DNA of 64,000 nucleotides from contig NW_027480596.1 of assembly GCF_051401765.1 (NCBI RefSeq), positions 744,001 to 808,000 of the forward strand. Direction: 5' to 3'. Below the pieces are notes generated by a model, which did no database searches, was not told the DNA's origin, and worked only from the letters and a program-made list of their open reading frames with translations. Source of the stretch: Calliopsis andreniformis. Lineage: Eukaryota; Arthropoda; Insecta; Hymenoptera; Andrenidae. How positions within the stretch are numbered: the first letter of the stretch is position 1; every line of letters begins with the position of its first letter. Both the position numbers and the translations under genes were made by a program. This document shows positions 47,921 to 62,900 of this stretch, one piece after another.

Positions 47921-50900
47921 CCTCAATGCTCAGTCCTCAAATATCAATTCTGAATCCTCAATCCGGAACCCTCAATCTTCAGCCCTCAGTCCTCAACAAT
48001 CAGTTGTCAATCCTCAATCCTCAATAGAATATACTCAATTCACAGTTTTCAATACTCAATACTCAATCTGCAATCTTCAAATCTCTATCCACAAACATCA
48101 ATCCTCATCATTCAACCCTCAACACTCAGTCACCAATCCTCAATATTCAATCCTCAATCCTCAAGCCTCAATCCACAATCCTCAACCTTCAACCCTCAAT
48201 ACTCAATCTTCAATCCTGAATCCTCAATACTCATTCCTCAATGCTCAATCCACGATCGTCAATCTTGAATCCTCAATACTCAATCTTCAATCCTCCATCC
48301 TCAATCCTTAATCCTCAATCCTCATTCTTCAATCCTCAATACCCAATCCTCAATCTTCAACCCTGAATCCTCAATCCTCAATTCTCAAACCTCAATCCTC
48401 AATTCTCAACCTTCAATCCTCAATACTGAACCTTCAATCCTCAATCCTCCATTCTCAGTCCTCAATCCTCAATCCTCAATCTTAATCTTCAATCCTCAGT
48501 ACTCAATCTTCAATCCTCAATCCTCAATCTTCAATCCTCAATCCTCAATCCTCAATCCTCAATCCTCAATCCTCAATCCTCAGACCTCAGGCATCAACAC
48601 TCAACCCTCAGTCCTCGTTCTCAGTCCACAACCCTCAATCCTCAATCCTCAATCTTCATTCATCAATATTCAACCTTCAATCCTCAATCCTCAATCCTGT
48701 ATCATCAATCCTCAATCCTCAATGTTCAATCCTCAACAGCCAATCCTCAATGTTCAATCCTCAGTCCTCAATCCTCAATTCTCAATCCTCAATCCTCATT
48801 CCTCAGTCCTCTCTCCTCAAACCTCAATCCTGAATCCTCAATCCTGAATCCTCAAGCTTCAGCCCTCAGTCCTCAACAATCAGTTGTCAATCCTCAATCC
48901 TCAATAGAATATCCTCAATTCACAGTTTTCAATACTCAATACTCAATCCGCAATCTTCAAATCTCTATCCAGAAACATAAATTCTCATCACTCAACCCTC
49001 AACACTCAGTATTCAATGTTCAATCCTCATACTCAATTCTGAATCTTCAATCCTCAATACTGAATCTTCAATTCGCAATCCTCAATCCCCAATCCTGAAT
49101 CCTCAATGCTCAATCCTCAATGCTCAATCCTCGATCGTCAATCTTCAATCCTCAATACTCAATCTTCAATCCTCAATCCTCAATCCTCAATCCTCAATCC
49201 TCATTCTTCAACCCTCAATACCCAATCCTCAATCTTCAACCCTCAATCCTCAATCCTCAATTCTCAAACCTCAATCCTCAGACCTCAGTCCTCAAACCTC
49301 AATCCTCAACCCTCAGCCCTCATCCTGAATCCTCAATCCTCAATCCTCAATTCTCAATCCTCAATCCTCTGTCCTTAGTCCTCAAACATTAATCCTCAAC
49401 CCTCAGCCCTCATCCTCAATCCTCAATCCTCAATCCTCAATCCTCAAAGTTCAATCCTCAACAGCCAATCCTCAATCTTCAATCCTCAATCCTCAATCCT
49501 CAATTCTCAATCCTCAATCCTCAATCCTCAGTCCTCTCTCCTCAAACCTCAATCCTGAATCCTCAATCCTGAATCCTCAAGCTTCAGCCCTCAGTCCTCA
49601 ACAATCAGCTGTCAATCCTCAATCCTCAATAGAATATCATCAATTTACAGTTTTCAATACTAAATACTCAATCTGCAATCTTCAAATCTCTATCCACAAA
49701 CATCAATTCTCATCATTCAACCGTCAACACTCAGTCCTCAATGTTCAATCCTCAATCCTCAATTCTCAATCTTCAATCCTCAATACTGAACCTACAATCC
49801 TCAATCCTCAATCCTCAGTCCTCAATCCTCAATCCTCAATCTTCAATCCTCAATAGTCGATCTTCAATCCTCAATCCTCAATCCTCAATCCTCAATCCTC
49901 AATCCTCAATCCTCTATCCTCAATCTTAATCTTCAATCCTCAATCCTCAATCCTCAATCCTCAACCTTCAATACTCGATACTCAATCTTCAATCCTCAAT
50001 CCTCAATCCTCAATCCTCAATCCCCAATCCTCAATCCTCAATCGTCAATCTTCAATCCTCAATACTCAATCCTCAATCCTCAATCCTCTGTCCTCAATCC
50101 TCAATCCTCATTCTTCAAGCCTCAATACCGAATCCTCAATCTTAAATCCTCAATCCTCAATTCGCAATCCTCAATCCTCAATCCTCAGGCCTCAAGTATC
50201 AATACTCAACCCTCAGTCCTCGTCCTCAATCCACGACCTACAATCCTCAATCCTCAATCTTCATTCATCAATATTCAACCTTCAATCCTCAATCCTCAAT
50301 ACTCAATCCTCAATCCTCAATCCTCAATGTTCAATCCTCAATACCCGATCCTCCGGCTTCAATCCTCAACCCTCGATCCTCAATCCTCAATCCTCAACCC
50401 TCAATCCTCAGTCTTCAAACCTCAATCCTGAATCCACAATCCTGAATCCTCAATCTTCAGCACTCAGTCCTCAACAATCAGTGGTCCATCCTCAATCCTC
50501 AATAGAATATCATGATTTCACAGTTTTCAAGTCTCAGTACTCAACATGCAATCTTCAAATCTCTATCCACAAACAGCAATCCTCATCACTCAACCCTCAA
50601 CACTCAGTCCCCAATCCTCAATATTCAAGCCTCAATCCTCAATCCTCAATCCTCAATCCTCAACCTTCAATCCTCAATACTGAATCTTCTATCCTCAATC
50701 CCCAACCCTCAATCCTCAATTCGCAATCCTCAATAGTCGATCTTTAATCCTCAATACTTAATATTCAATCCTCAATCCTCAATCCTCAATCCTCAATCCT
50801 CAATTCTCAATCCTCAATCCTCAATCCTCAGACCTCAAACATAAATATTCAACCCTCAGTCCTCGTCCTCAATCCACAACCCTCAATCCTCAATCCTCAA

Positions 50901-53900
50901 TCCTCAATCCTCAATCCTCAATCTTCAATCCTCAATCCTCAATCCTCAATCCTCAATCCTCAATCCTCAATCCTCAATGCTCAATCCTCAACAGACAATC
51001 CTCAATCTTCAATCCTCAATCCTCAATCCTCAATTCTCAATCCTCAATCCTCAATCCTCAGTCCTCTCTCCTCAAACTTCAATCCTGAATCCTCAATCCT
51101 GAATCCTCAAGCTTCAGCCCTCAGTCCTCAACAATCAGTTGTCAATCCTCAATCCTCAATAGAATATCATCAATTCACAGTTTTCAATACTCAATACTCA
51201 ATCTGCAATCTCCAAATCTCTATCCACAAACGTCAATTCTCATCATTCAACCCTCAGCACTCAGTCCCCAATCCTGAATATTCAATTGTCAATCCTCAAT
51301 CCTCAATCCACAATCCTCAACCTTCAATCCTCAATACTCAATCTTCGATCCTCAATCCTTAATACTCAATCCTCAATTCTCAATCCTCGATCGTCAATCT
51401 TCAATCCTCAATACTCAATCTTCAATCCTCCATCCCCAATCCTCAATCCTCAATCCTCATTCTTCAATCCTCAATACCCAATCCTCAACCTTCAACCCTC
51501 AATCCTCAATCCTCAATTCTCAATCCTCAATCCTCAGTCCTCAGTCCTCAAACCTCAATCCTCAACCCTCAGCCCTCATCCTCAATCCTCAATCCTCAAT
51601 CCTCAATTCTCAATCTTCAATCCTCAATACTCAATCTTCAATCCTCAATGCTCAGTCCTCAAATTTCAATTCTGAATCCTCAATCCGGAACCCTCAATCT
51701 TCAGCCCTCAGTCTTCAACAATAGGTTGTTAATCCTCAATCCTCAATAGAATATACTCAATTCACAGCTCTCAATACTCAATACTCAGACTGCAATCTTC
51801 AAATCTCTATCCACAAACATCAATTCTCATCACTCAACCCTCAACACTCAGTCCTCAATGTTCAACCCTCAATCCACAATTCTCAATAGTCAATCCTCAA
51901 TACTGAACCTTGAATCCTCAATCCTCAATCCTCAGTCCTCAATCCTCAATCCTCACTCTTAATCTTCAATCCTCAGTACTCAATCTTCAATCCTCAATCC
52001 ACAATCCTCAATCCTCAATCCTCAATCCTCAATCTTCAATCCTCAATACTCAATCTTCAATCCACAATACTTAATCCTCAATCCTAAATCCTCAATACTC
52101 AATCTTCAATCCTCAATCCTCAATCCTCAATCCTCAATCCTCAATCTTCAATCCTCAATACTCAATCTTCAATCCTCAATCCTCAATCCTCAATCCTCAA
52201 TCCTCAATCCTCAATCCTCAATCGTCAATCTTCAATCCTCAATACTCAATCTTCAATCCTCAATCCGCTGTCATCAATACACAATCCTCATTCGTCAATC
52301 CTCAATACCCAATCCTCAATCTTCAATCCTCAATCCTCAATTCTCAATTCTCAATCCTCAATCCTCAGACCTCAGACATCAATATTCAACACTCAGTCCT
52401 CGTCCTCAATCCACAACCCTCAATCCTCAACCCTCAATCTTTCATCATCAATATTCAATCTTCAATCCTCAATCCTCGATCCTCAATCCTCAATCCTCAA
52501 TCCTCAATCTTCACTCCTCAAACCTCAATCCTCAATCCTCAATGTTCAAACCTCAATACCCAATCCTCAGTCTTCAATCCTCAATCCTCCGTCCTCAATC
52601 CTCAATCCTCAATCCTCAATCCTCAGACCTCAAACCTCAATCCTGAATCCTCAATCTTCAGCCCTCAGTCCTCAACAATCAGTGGTCCATCCTCAATCCT
52701 CAATAGAATATCATGATTTCACAGTTTTCAATACTCAATACTCAACCAGCAATCTTCAAATCTCTATCCACAAACATCAATCCTCGTCACTCAACCCTCA
52801 ACACTCAGTCCCCAATCCTCAATATTCAAGCCTCAATCCTCAATCCTCAATCCACAATCCTCAACCTCCAATCCTTAATACTCAATCTTCAATCCTCAAT
52901 CCCCAACCCTCAATCCTCAATTCGCAATCCTCAATAGTCGATCTTCAATCCTCAATACTCAGTATTCAATCCACAATCCTCAATCCTCAATCCTCAATCA
53001 TCATTCTTCAATCCTCAATACCCTATCCTCAATCTTCAATCCTCAATACTCAATCCTCAATACCGAATCCTCAATCTTCAATCCTCAATCCTCAATCCTC
53101 AATTCTCAATCCTCAATCCTCAGTCCTCAGACCTCAATCATAAATATTCAACCCTCAGTCCTCGCCCTCAATCCACAACCCTCAATCCTCAATCCTCAAT
53201 CCTCAATCCTCAATTTTCAATCCTCAATCCTCAATCCTCAATCCTCAATCCTCAATCCTCAATCCTCAATCTTCAATCCTCAATACTCAATCCTCAATAC
53301 CGAATTCTCAATCTTCAATCCTCAATCCTCAATCCTCAATTCTCAATCCTCAATCCTCAGTCCTCAGACCTCAATCATAAATATTCAACCCTCAGTCCTC
53401 GCCCTCAATCCACAACCCTCAATCCTCAATCGTCAATCCTCAATCCTCAATTTTCAATCCTCAATCCTCAATCCTCAATCCTCAATCCTCAATCCTCAAT
53501 CCTCAATCTTCAATCCTCAATACTCAATCTTCAATCCTCAATCCTCAATCCTCAATACTCAATCCTCAATCCTCAATCCTCAATATTCAATCCTCAATGC
53601 TCAATATTCAATCCTCAATACTCAATACTCAATCCCCAATCCTCATTCTTCAATCCTCATTCTTCAATCCTCAATACCCAATCCTCAATCTTCGATCCTT
53701 AATCCTCAATCCTCAGTTCGCAATCCTCAATCCTCAATCCTCAGACCTCAGGCATCAACACTCAACCCTCAGTCCTCGTTCTCAATCCACAACTCTCAAT
53801 TCTCAATCCTCAATCTTCATTCATCAATATTCAACCTTCAATCCTCAATCCTCAATCCTCAATCCTCAATCCTCAATGTTCAATACTCAACAGCCAACAC

Positions 53901-56900
53901 TCAATCCTCGATCCTCAATCGTCAATCCTCAATCCTCAATCCTCAGTCCTCAAACCTCAATCCTGAATCCTCAATCCTGAATCCTCAATCTTCAGCCCTC
54001 AGTCCTCAACAGTCAGTGGTCCGTCCTCAATCCTCAATAGAATATCATGATTTCACAGTTTTCAATACTCAATACTCAACCTGCAATCTTCAAATCTCTA
54101 TCCACAAACATCAATTCTCATCACTCAACAACTCAACACTCAGTCCCCAATCCTCAATATTCAATCCTCAATCCTCAATCCTCAATCCACAATCCTCAAC
54201 TTTCAATCCTCAATACTCAATCTTCTATCCTCAATCCCCAACCCTCAATCCTCAATTCGCAATCCTCAATAGTCGATCTTCAATCCTCAATCCTCAATAT
54301 TCAATCCTCAATCCTCAATCCTCAATCCTCAATCGTCATTCTTCAATCCTCAATACCCTATCCTCAATTTTAATCCTCAATCCTCAACCCCCAATACCCA
54401 ATCCTCAATCTTCAATCCTCAATCCTCAATCCTCAATTCTCAATCCTCAATCCTCAATCCTCAGACCTCAAACATAAATATTCAACCCTCAGTCCTCGTC
54501 CTCAATCCACAACCCTCAATCCTCAATCCTCAATCCTCAATCCTCAATCTTCATTCCTCAATCCTCAATCCTCAATCCTCAATCCTCAATCCTCAATCCT
54601 CGATCTTCAATCCTCAATACTCAATCTTGAATCCTCAATCCTCAATCCTCAATCCTCAATATTCAATCCTCAATACTCAATATTCAATCCTCAATCCTCA
54701 ATACTCAATCCCGAATCCTCATTCTTCAACCCTCATTCTTCAATCCTCAATACCCAATCCTCAATCCTCAGTTCGCAATCCTCAATCCTCAATCCTCAGA
54801 CCTCAGGCATCAACACTCAACCCTCAGTCCTCGTTCTCAATCCACAACCCTGAATCCTCAATCCTCAATCTTCATTCATCAATATTCAACCTTCAATCCT
54901 CAATCCTCAATCCTCAATCCTCAATCCTCAATGTTCAATACTCAACAGCCAATCATCAATCTTCAATCCTCAATCCTCAATCCTCAGTTCTCAATCCTCA
55001 ATCCTCAATCCTCAGTCCTCTCTCCTCAAACCTCAATCCTGAATCCTCAATCCTGAATCCTCAAGCTTCAGCCCTCAGTCCTCAACAACCAGTTGTCAAT
55101 CCTCAATCCTCAATAGAATATCATCAATTCACAGTTTTCAATACTCAATACTCAATCTGCAATCTTCAAATCTCTATCCACAAACGTCAATCCTCATCAT
55201 TCAACCCTCAACACTCAGTCCCCAATCCTGAATATTCAATTGTCAATCCTCAATCCTCAATCCACAATCCTCAACCTTCAATCCTCAATACTCAATCTTC
55301 AGTCCTCAGTCCTCAATACTCAATCCTCAATTCTCAATCCTCGATCGTCAATCTTCAATCCTCAATACTCAATCTTCAATCCTCAATGCTCAGTCCTCAA
55401 TCCTCAATCCTCATTCTTCAATCCTCAATACCCAATCCTCAACCTTCAACCCTCAATCCTCAATCCTCAATTCTCAATCCTCAATCCTCAGTCCTCAGAC
55501 CTCAAACCTCAATCCTCAACCCACAGCCCTCATCCTCAATCCTCAATCCTCAATCCTCAATTCTCAATCTTCAATCCTCAATACTCAATCTTCAATCCTC
55601 ACTGCTCAGTCCTCAAATTCCAATTCTGAATCCTCAATCCGGAACCCTCAATCTTCAGCCCTCAGTCTTCAACAATCGGTTGTCAATCCTCAATCCTCAA
55701 TAGAATATACTCAATTCACAGTTTTCAATACTCAATACTCAATCTGCAATCTTCAAATCTCTATCCACAAACATCAATTCTCATCACTCAACCCTCAACA
55801 CTCAGTCCTCAATGTTCAACCCTCAATCCTCAGTACTCAATCTTCAATCCTCAATCCTCAATCTTCAATCCTCAATACTCAATCTTCAATCACCAATCCT
55901 CAATACTCAATCTTCAATCCTCAATCCGCTGTCCTCAATCCTCAATCCTCATTCGTCATTCCTCAATACCCAATCCTCAATCTTCAATCCTCAATCCTCA
56001 ATTCTCAATCTTCAATCCTCAATACTGAACCTTCAATCCTCAATCCTCCATCCTCAGTCCTCAATCCTCAATCCTGAATATTAATCTTCAATCCTTAGTA
56101 CTCAATCTTAATCTTCTATCCTCATTACTCAACCTTCAATCCTCAATCCTCAATCCTCAATCCTCAATCCTCAATCTTCAATCCTCAATCCTCAATTCTC
56201 AATTCTCAATCCTCAATCCACAGACCTCAGACATCAATATTCAACACTCAGTCCTCGTCCTCAATCCACAACTCTCAATCCTCAACCCTCAATCTTTAAT
56301 CATCAATATTCAATCTTCAATCCTCAATCCTCGATCCTCAATCCTCAATCCTCAATCCTCAATCTTCACTCCTCAAACCTCAATCCTCAATCCTCAATGT
56401 TCAAACCTCAATACCCAATCCTCAGTCTTCAATCCTCAATCCTCCGTCCTCAATTCTCAATCCTCAATCCACAATCCTCAGACATCAAACCTCAATCCTG
56501 AATCCTCAATCCTGAATCCTCAATCTTCAGCCCTCAGTCCTCAACACTCAGTGGTCCATCCTCAATCCTCAATAGAATATCATCATTTCACAGTTTTCAA
56601 TACTCAATACTCAACCTGCAATCTTCAAATCTCTATCCACAAACATCAATTCTCGTCACACAACCCTCAACACTCAGTCCCCAATTCTCAGTATTCAAGC
56701 CTCAATCCTCAATCCTCAATCCACAACCCTCAACCTTCAATCCTCAATACTCAATCTTCAATCCTCAATCCCCAACCCTCAATCCACAATTCACAATCCT
56801 CAATAGTCGATCTTCAATCCTCAATACCCAATATTCAATCCTCAATCCTCAATCCTCAATCCTCAATCATCATTCTTCAATCCTCAATACCCTATCCTCA

Positions 56901-59900
56901 ATCTTCAATCCTCAATCCTCAATCCTCAATACCCAATCCTCAATCTTCAATCCTCAGTCCTCAATCCTCAATTCTCAATCCTCAATCCTCAGTCCTCATA
57001 CCTCAATCATAAATATTCAACCCTCAGTCCTCGTCCTCAATCCACAACCCTCAAGCTTCAGCCCTCAGTCCTCAACAATCAGTTGTCTATCCTCAATCCT
57101 CAATAGAATATCACCAATTTACAGTTTTCAATACTCAATACTCAATCTGCAATCTTCAAATCTCTATCCACAAACATCAATCCTCATCATTCAACCCTCA
57201 ACACTCAGTCACCAATCCTCAATATTCAATCCTCAATCCTCAATCCTCAATACCCAATTCTCAATCTTCAATCCCCAATCCTCAATCCTCAATTCTCTAT
57301 CCTCAATCCTCAATCCTCAGACCTCAATCATAAATATTCAACCCTCAGTCCTCGTCCTCAATCCACAACCCTCAACCCTCAATCCTGAATACTCAATCCC
57401 CAATCCTCATTCTTCAATCCTCATTCTTCAATCCTCAATACCCAATCCTCAATCTTCAATCCTCAATCCCCAATCCTCTGTTCGCAATCCTCAATCCTCA
57501 ATCCTCAGACCTCAGGCGTCAACACTCAACCCTCAGTCCTCGCTCTCAATCCACAACCCTCAATCCTCAATCCCCAATCTTCATTCATCAATATTCAACC
57601 TTCAATCCTCAATCCTCAATCCTCAATCCTCAATCCTCAATGTTCAATCCTCAACAGCCAATCCTCAATCTTCAATCCTCGATCCTCAATCCTCAATTCT
57701 CAATCCTCAATCCTCAATCCTCAGTCCTCTCTCCTCAAACCTCAATCCTGAATCCTCAATCCTGAATCCTCAAGCTTCAGCCCTCAGTCCTCAAGAATCA
57801 GTTGTCAATCCTCACTCCTCAATAGAATATCATCAATTCACAGTTTTCAATACTCAATACTCAATCTGCAATCTTCAAATCTCTATCCAGAAACATAAAT
57901 TCTCATCACTCAAACCTCAACACTCAGTATTCAATGATCAATCCTCATCCTCAATTCTGAATCTTCAATCCTCAATCCTCATTCTTCAATCCTCAATATC
58001 CAATCCTCAATCTTCAACCCTCAATCCTCAATCCTCAATTCTCAATCCTCAATCCTCAGACCTCAGTCCTCAAACCTCAATCCTCAACCCTCAGCCCTCA
58101 TCCTCAATCCTCAATCCTCAATCCTCAATTCTCAATCCTCAATCCTCTGTCCTTAGTCCTCAAACCTTAATCCTCAACCCTCAGCCCTCATACTCAATCC
58201 TCAATCCTCAATCCTCAGTCCTCAAACCTCAGTTCTGAATCCTCAATCCTGAATCCTCAATCTTCAGCCCTCAGTCCTCAACATTCTGTTGTCAATCCTC
58301 AATCCTCAATAGAATATCCTCAATTCACAGTTTTCAATACTCAATACTCAATCTGCAATCTTCAAATCTCTATCCACAAACATCAATTCTCGTCACTCAA
58401 CCCTCAACACTCAGTCCCCAATTCTCAATATTCAAGCCTCAATCCTCAATCCTCAATCCACAATCCTCAACCTTCAATCCTCAATACTCAATCTTCAATC
58501 CTCAATCCCCAACCCTCAATCCACAATTCGCAATCCTCAATAGTCGATCTTCAATCCTCAATACTCAATATTCAATCCTCAATCCTCAATCCTCAATCCT
58601 CAATCATCATTCTTCAATCCTCAATACCCTATCCTCAATCTTCAATCCTCAATCCTCAATCCTCAATACCCAATCCTCAATCTTCAATCCTCAATCCTCA
58701 ATCCTCAATTCTCAATCCTCAATCCTCAGTCCTCATACCTCAATCATATATATTCAACCCTCAGACCTCGTCCTCAATCCACAACCCTCAAGCTTCAGCC
58801 CTCAGTCCTCAACAATCAGTTGTCTATCCTCAATCCTCAATAGAATATCACCAATTTACAGTTTTCAATACTCAATACTCAATCTGCAATCTTCAAATCT
58901 CTATCCACAAACATCAATTCTCATCATTCAACCCTCAAGACTCAGTCCCCAATCCTCAATATTCAATCCTCAATCCTCAATCCTCAATCCACAATCCTCA
59001 ACCTTCAATCCTCAATACTCAATCTTCAATCCTCAATCCTCAATACTCAATCCTCAATGCTCAATCCTCGATCGTCAATCTTCAATCCCCAATACTCAAT
59101 CTTCAATCCTCAATCCTCAATCCCCAATCCTCAATCCTCAGTACTCAAACTTCAATCCTCAATCCTCAATCGTCAATCCTCAATCCTCAATCTTCAATCC
59201 TCAATAGTCGATCTTCAATCCTCAATACTCAATATTCAATCCTCAATCCTCAATCCTCAATCCTCAATCATCATTCTTCAATCCTCAATACCCTATCCTC
59301 AATCTTCAATCCTCAATCCTCAATCCTCAATACCCAATTCTCAATCTTCAATCATCAATCCTCAATCCTCAATTCTCAATCCTCAATCCTCAATCCTCAG
59401 ACCTCAATCATAAATATTCAACCCTCAGTCCTCGTCCTCAATCCACAACCCTCAATCCTCAATCCTCAATACTCAATCCCCAATCCTCATTCTTCAATCC
59501 TCATTCTTCAATCCTCAATACCCAATCCTCAATCTTCAATCCTCAATCCTCAATCCTCAATGCTCAATCTTCAATCCTCAATACTCAACCTTCAGTCCTC
59601 AATCCTCAGTCATCAAACCTCAATCCTGAATCCTCAATCCTGAATCCTCAACCTTCAGCCCTCAGTACTCAACAGTCAGTGGTCTATCCTCAATCCTCAA
59701 TAGAATATCATGATTTCACAGTTTTCAATACTCAATAGTCAATCTGCAATCTTCAGATCTCTATCCACAAACACCAATTCTCATCACTCAACCCTCAACA
59801 CTCAATACTCAATGTTCAATCCTCAATCCTCAATTCTCAACCTTCAGTCCTCAATACTGGATCTTCAATCCTCAACCCTCAGTCCTCAATCCTCAATCCT

Positions 59901-62900
59901 CAATACTCAATCTTCAATCCTCAGTCCCCAATCCTCAATCTTCAATCCTCAATCCTCAATCCTCAATCCTCAATCCTCAACATTCAATCCTCAATACTCA
60001 ATGTTCAATCCTCAATGCTTAATACTCAATCCCCAATCCTCATTCTTCAATCCTCATTCTTCAATCCTCGATCCTCAATCCTCAATCATCATTCTTCAAT
60101 CCTCAATACCCTAGCCTCAATCTTCAATCCTCAATCCTCAATCCTCAATACCCAATCCTCAATCTTGAATCCTCAATCCTCAATCCTCAATCCTCAACCC
60201 TCAATCCTCAATCCTCAATCCTCAATCTTCAAGCCTCAATACTCAATCTTCAATCCTCAATCCTCAATCCTCAATCCCCAATCCTCAATCTTCAATCCTC
60301 AATATTCAATCCTCAATACTCAATATTCAATCCTCAATGCTCAATACTCAATCCCCAATCCTCATTCTTCAATCCTCATTCTTCAATCTTCAATCCTCAA
60401 TCCCCAACCCCCCATCCTCAATTCGCAATCCTCAATAGTCGATCTTCAATCCACAATACTCAATATTCAATCCTCAATCCTCAATCCTCAATTCTCAATC
60501 ATCATTCTTCAATCCTCAATAACCTTTCCTCAATCTTCAATCCTCAATCCTCAATCCTCAATACCCAATCCTCAATCTTCAACCCTCAATCCTCAATCCT
60601 CAATCCTCAATTCTCAACCCTCAATCCTCAATCCTCAGACCTCAAACATAAATATTCAACCCTCAGTCCTCGTCCTCAATCCACAACCCTCAATCCTCAA
60701 TCCTCAATCCTCAATCCTCAATCTTCAATCCTCAATCCTCAATACTCAATCCTCAATCCTCAATCCTCGATCCTCAATCCTCAATCCTCAATCGTCAATC
60801 TTCAATCCTCAATACTCAATCTTCAATCCTCAATCCTCTGTCCTGAATCCTCAATCCTCAATACTCAATCTTCAATCCTCAATGCTCAGTCCTCAAATAT
60901 CAATTCTGAATCCTCAATCCGGAAACCTCAATCTTCAGCCCTCAGTCCTCAACAATCAGTTGTGAATCCTCAGTCCTCAATAGAATACACTCAATTCACA
61001 GTTTTCAATACTCAATACTCAATCTGCAATCTTCAAATCTCTATCCACAAACATCAATTCTCATCGCTCAACCCTCAACTCTCAGTCCTCAATGTTCAAT
61101 CCTCAATCCTCAATTCTCAATCCTCAATCCTCAATGCTCAATCTTCAATCCTCAATACTCAATCATCAGGCCTCAATCCTCAGTCGTCAAACCTCAATCC
61201 TGAATCATCAATCCTGAATCCTCAATCTTCAGCTCTCAGTCCTCAACAATCAGTGGTCAATCCTCAATCCTCAATAGAATATCATGAATTCACAGTTTTC
61301 AATACTCAATACTCAACCTGCAATTTTCAAATCTCTATCCACAAACATCAATTCTCATCACTCAACCCTCAACACTCAGTCCCCAATCCTCAATATTCAA
61401 GCCTCAATCCTCAATCCTCAATCCACAATCCTCAACCTTCAATCCTCAATACTCAATCTTCAATCCTCAATCCTCATTCCTCAATCCTCAGTTCGCAACC
61501 CTCAATAGTCAATCTTCAATCCTCAATACTCAATATTCAATACTCAATCCTCAATCCTCAATCCTCAATCCTCATTCTTCGATCCTCTATACCCAATCCT
61601 CAATCTTCAATCCTCAATCCTCAATCCTCAATACCCAATCCTCAATCTTCAACCCTCAATCCTCAATCCTCAATCCTCAATTCTCAACCCTCAAGCCTCA
61701 ATCCTCAGACCTCAAACATAAATATTCAACCCTCAGTCCTCGTCCTCAATGCACAACCCTCAATCCTCAATCCTCAATCCTCAATCCTCAATTTTCAATC
61801 CTCAATCCTCAATACTCAATCCTCAATCCTCAATCCTCAATCCTCAATCTTCAATCCTCAATACTCAATCCTCAATCCTCAACCTTAATCTTCAATCCTC
61901 AGTACTCAGTCTTCAATGCTCAATCCTCAATCCTCAATCCTCATTCCTCAATCTTCAATCCTCAATACTCCAACTTCAATCCTCAATCCTCAATCCTCAA
62001 TCCTCAATCCTCAATCCTCAATCCTGAATCCTCAATCGTCAATCTTCAATCCTCAATACTCAATCTTCAATCCTCAATCCTCTGTCCTCAATCCTCAATC
62101 CTCAATACTCAATCTTCAATCCTCAACGCTCAGTCCTCAAATATCAATTCTGAATCCTCAATCCGGAAACCTCAACCTTCAGCCCTCAGTCCTCAACAAT
62201 CAGTTGTCAATCCTCAATCCTCAATAGAATACACTCAATTCACAGTTTTCAATACTCAAAACTCAATCTGCAATCTTCAAATCTCTATCCACAAACATCA
62301 ATCCTCATCGCTCAACCCTCAACACTCAGTCCTCAATGTTCAATCCTCAATCTTCAATTCTCAATCCTCAATCCTCAATGCTCAATCTTCAATCCTCAAT
62401 ACTCAATCTTCAGTCCTCAATCCTCAGTCCTCAAACCTCAGTTCTGAATCCTCAATCCTGAATCCTCAATCTTCAGCCCTCAGTCCTCAACATTCAGTTG
62501 TCAATCCTCAATCCTCAATAGAATATCCTCAATTCACAGTTTTCAATACTCAATACTCAATCTGCAATCTTCAAATCTCTATCCACAAACATCAATTCTC
62601 GTCACTCAACCCTCAACACTCAGTCCCCAATTCTCAATATTCAAGCCTCAATCCTCAATCCTCAATCCACAATCCTCAACCTTCAATCCTCAATACTCAA
62701 TCTTCAATCCTCAATCCCCAACCCTCAATCCACAATTCGCAATCCTCAATAGTCGATCTTCAATCCTCAATACTCAATATTCAATCCTCAATCCTCAATC
62801 CTCAATCCTCAATCATCATTCTTCAATCCTCAATACCCTATCCTCAATCTTCAATCCTCAATCCTCAATCCTCAATACCCAATCCTCAATCTTCAATCCT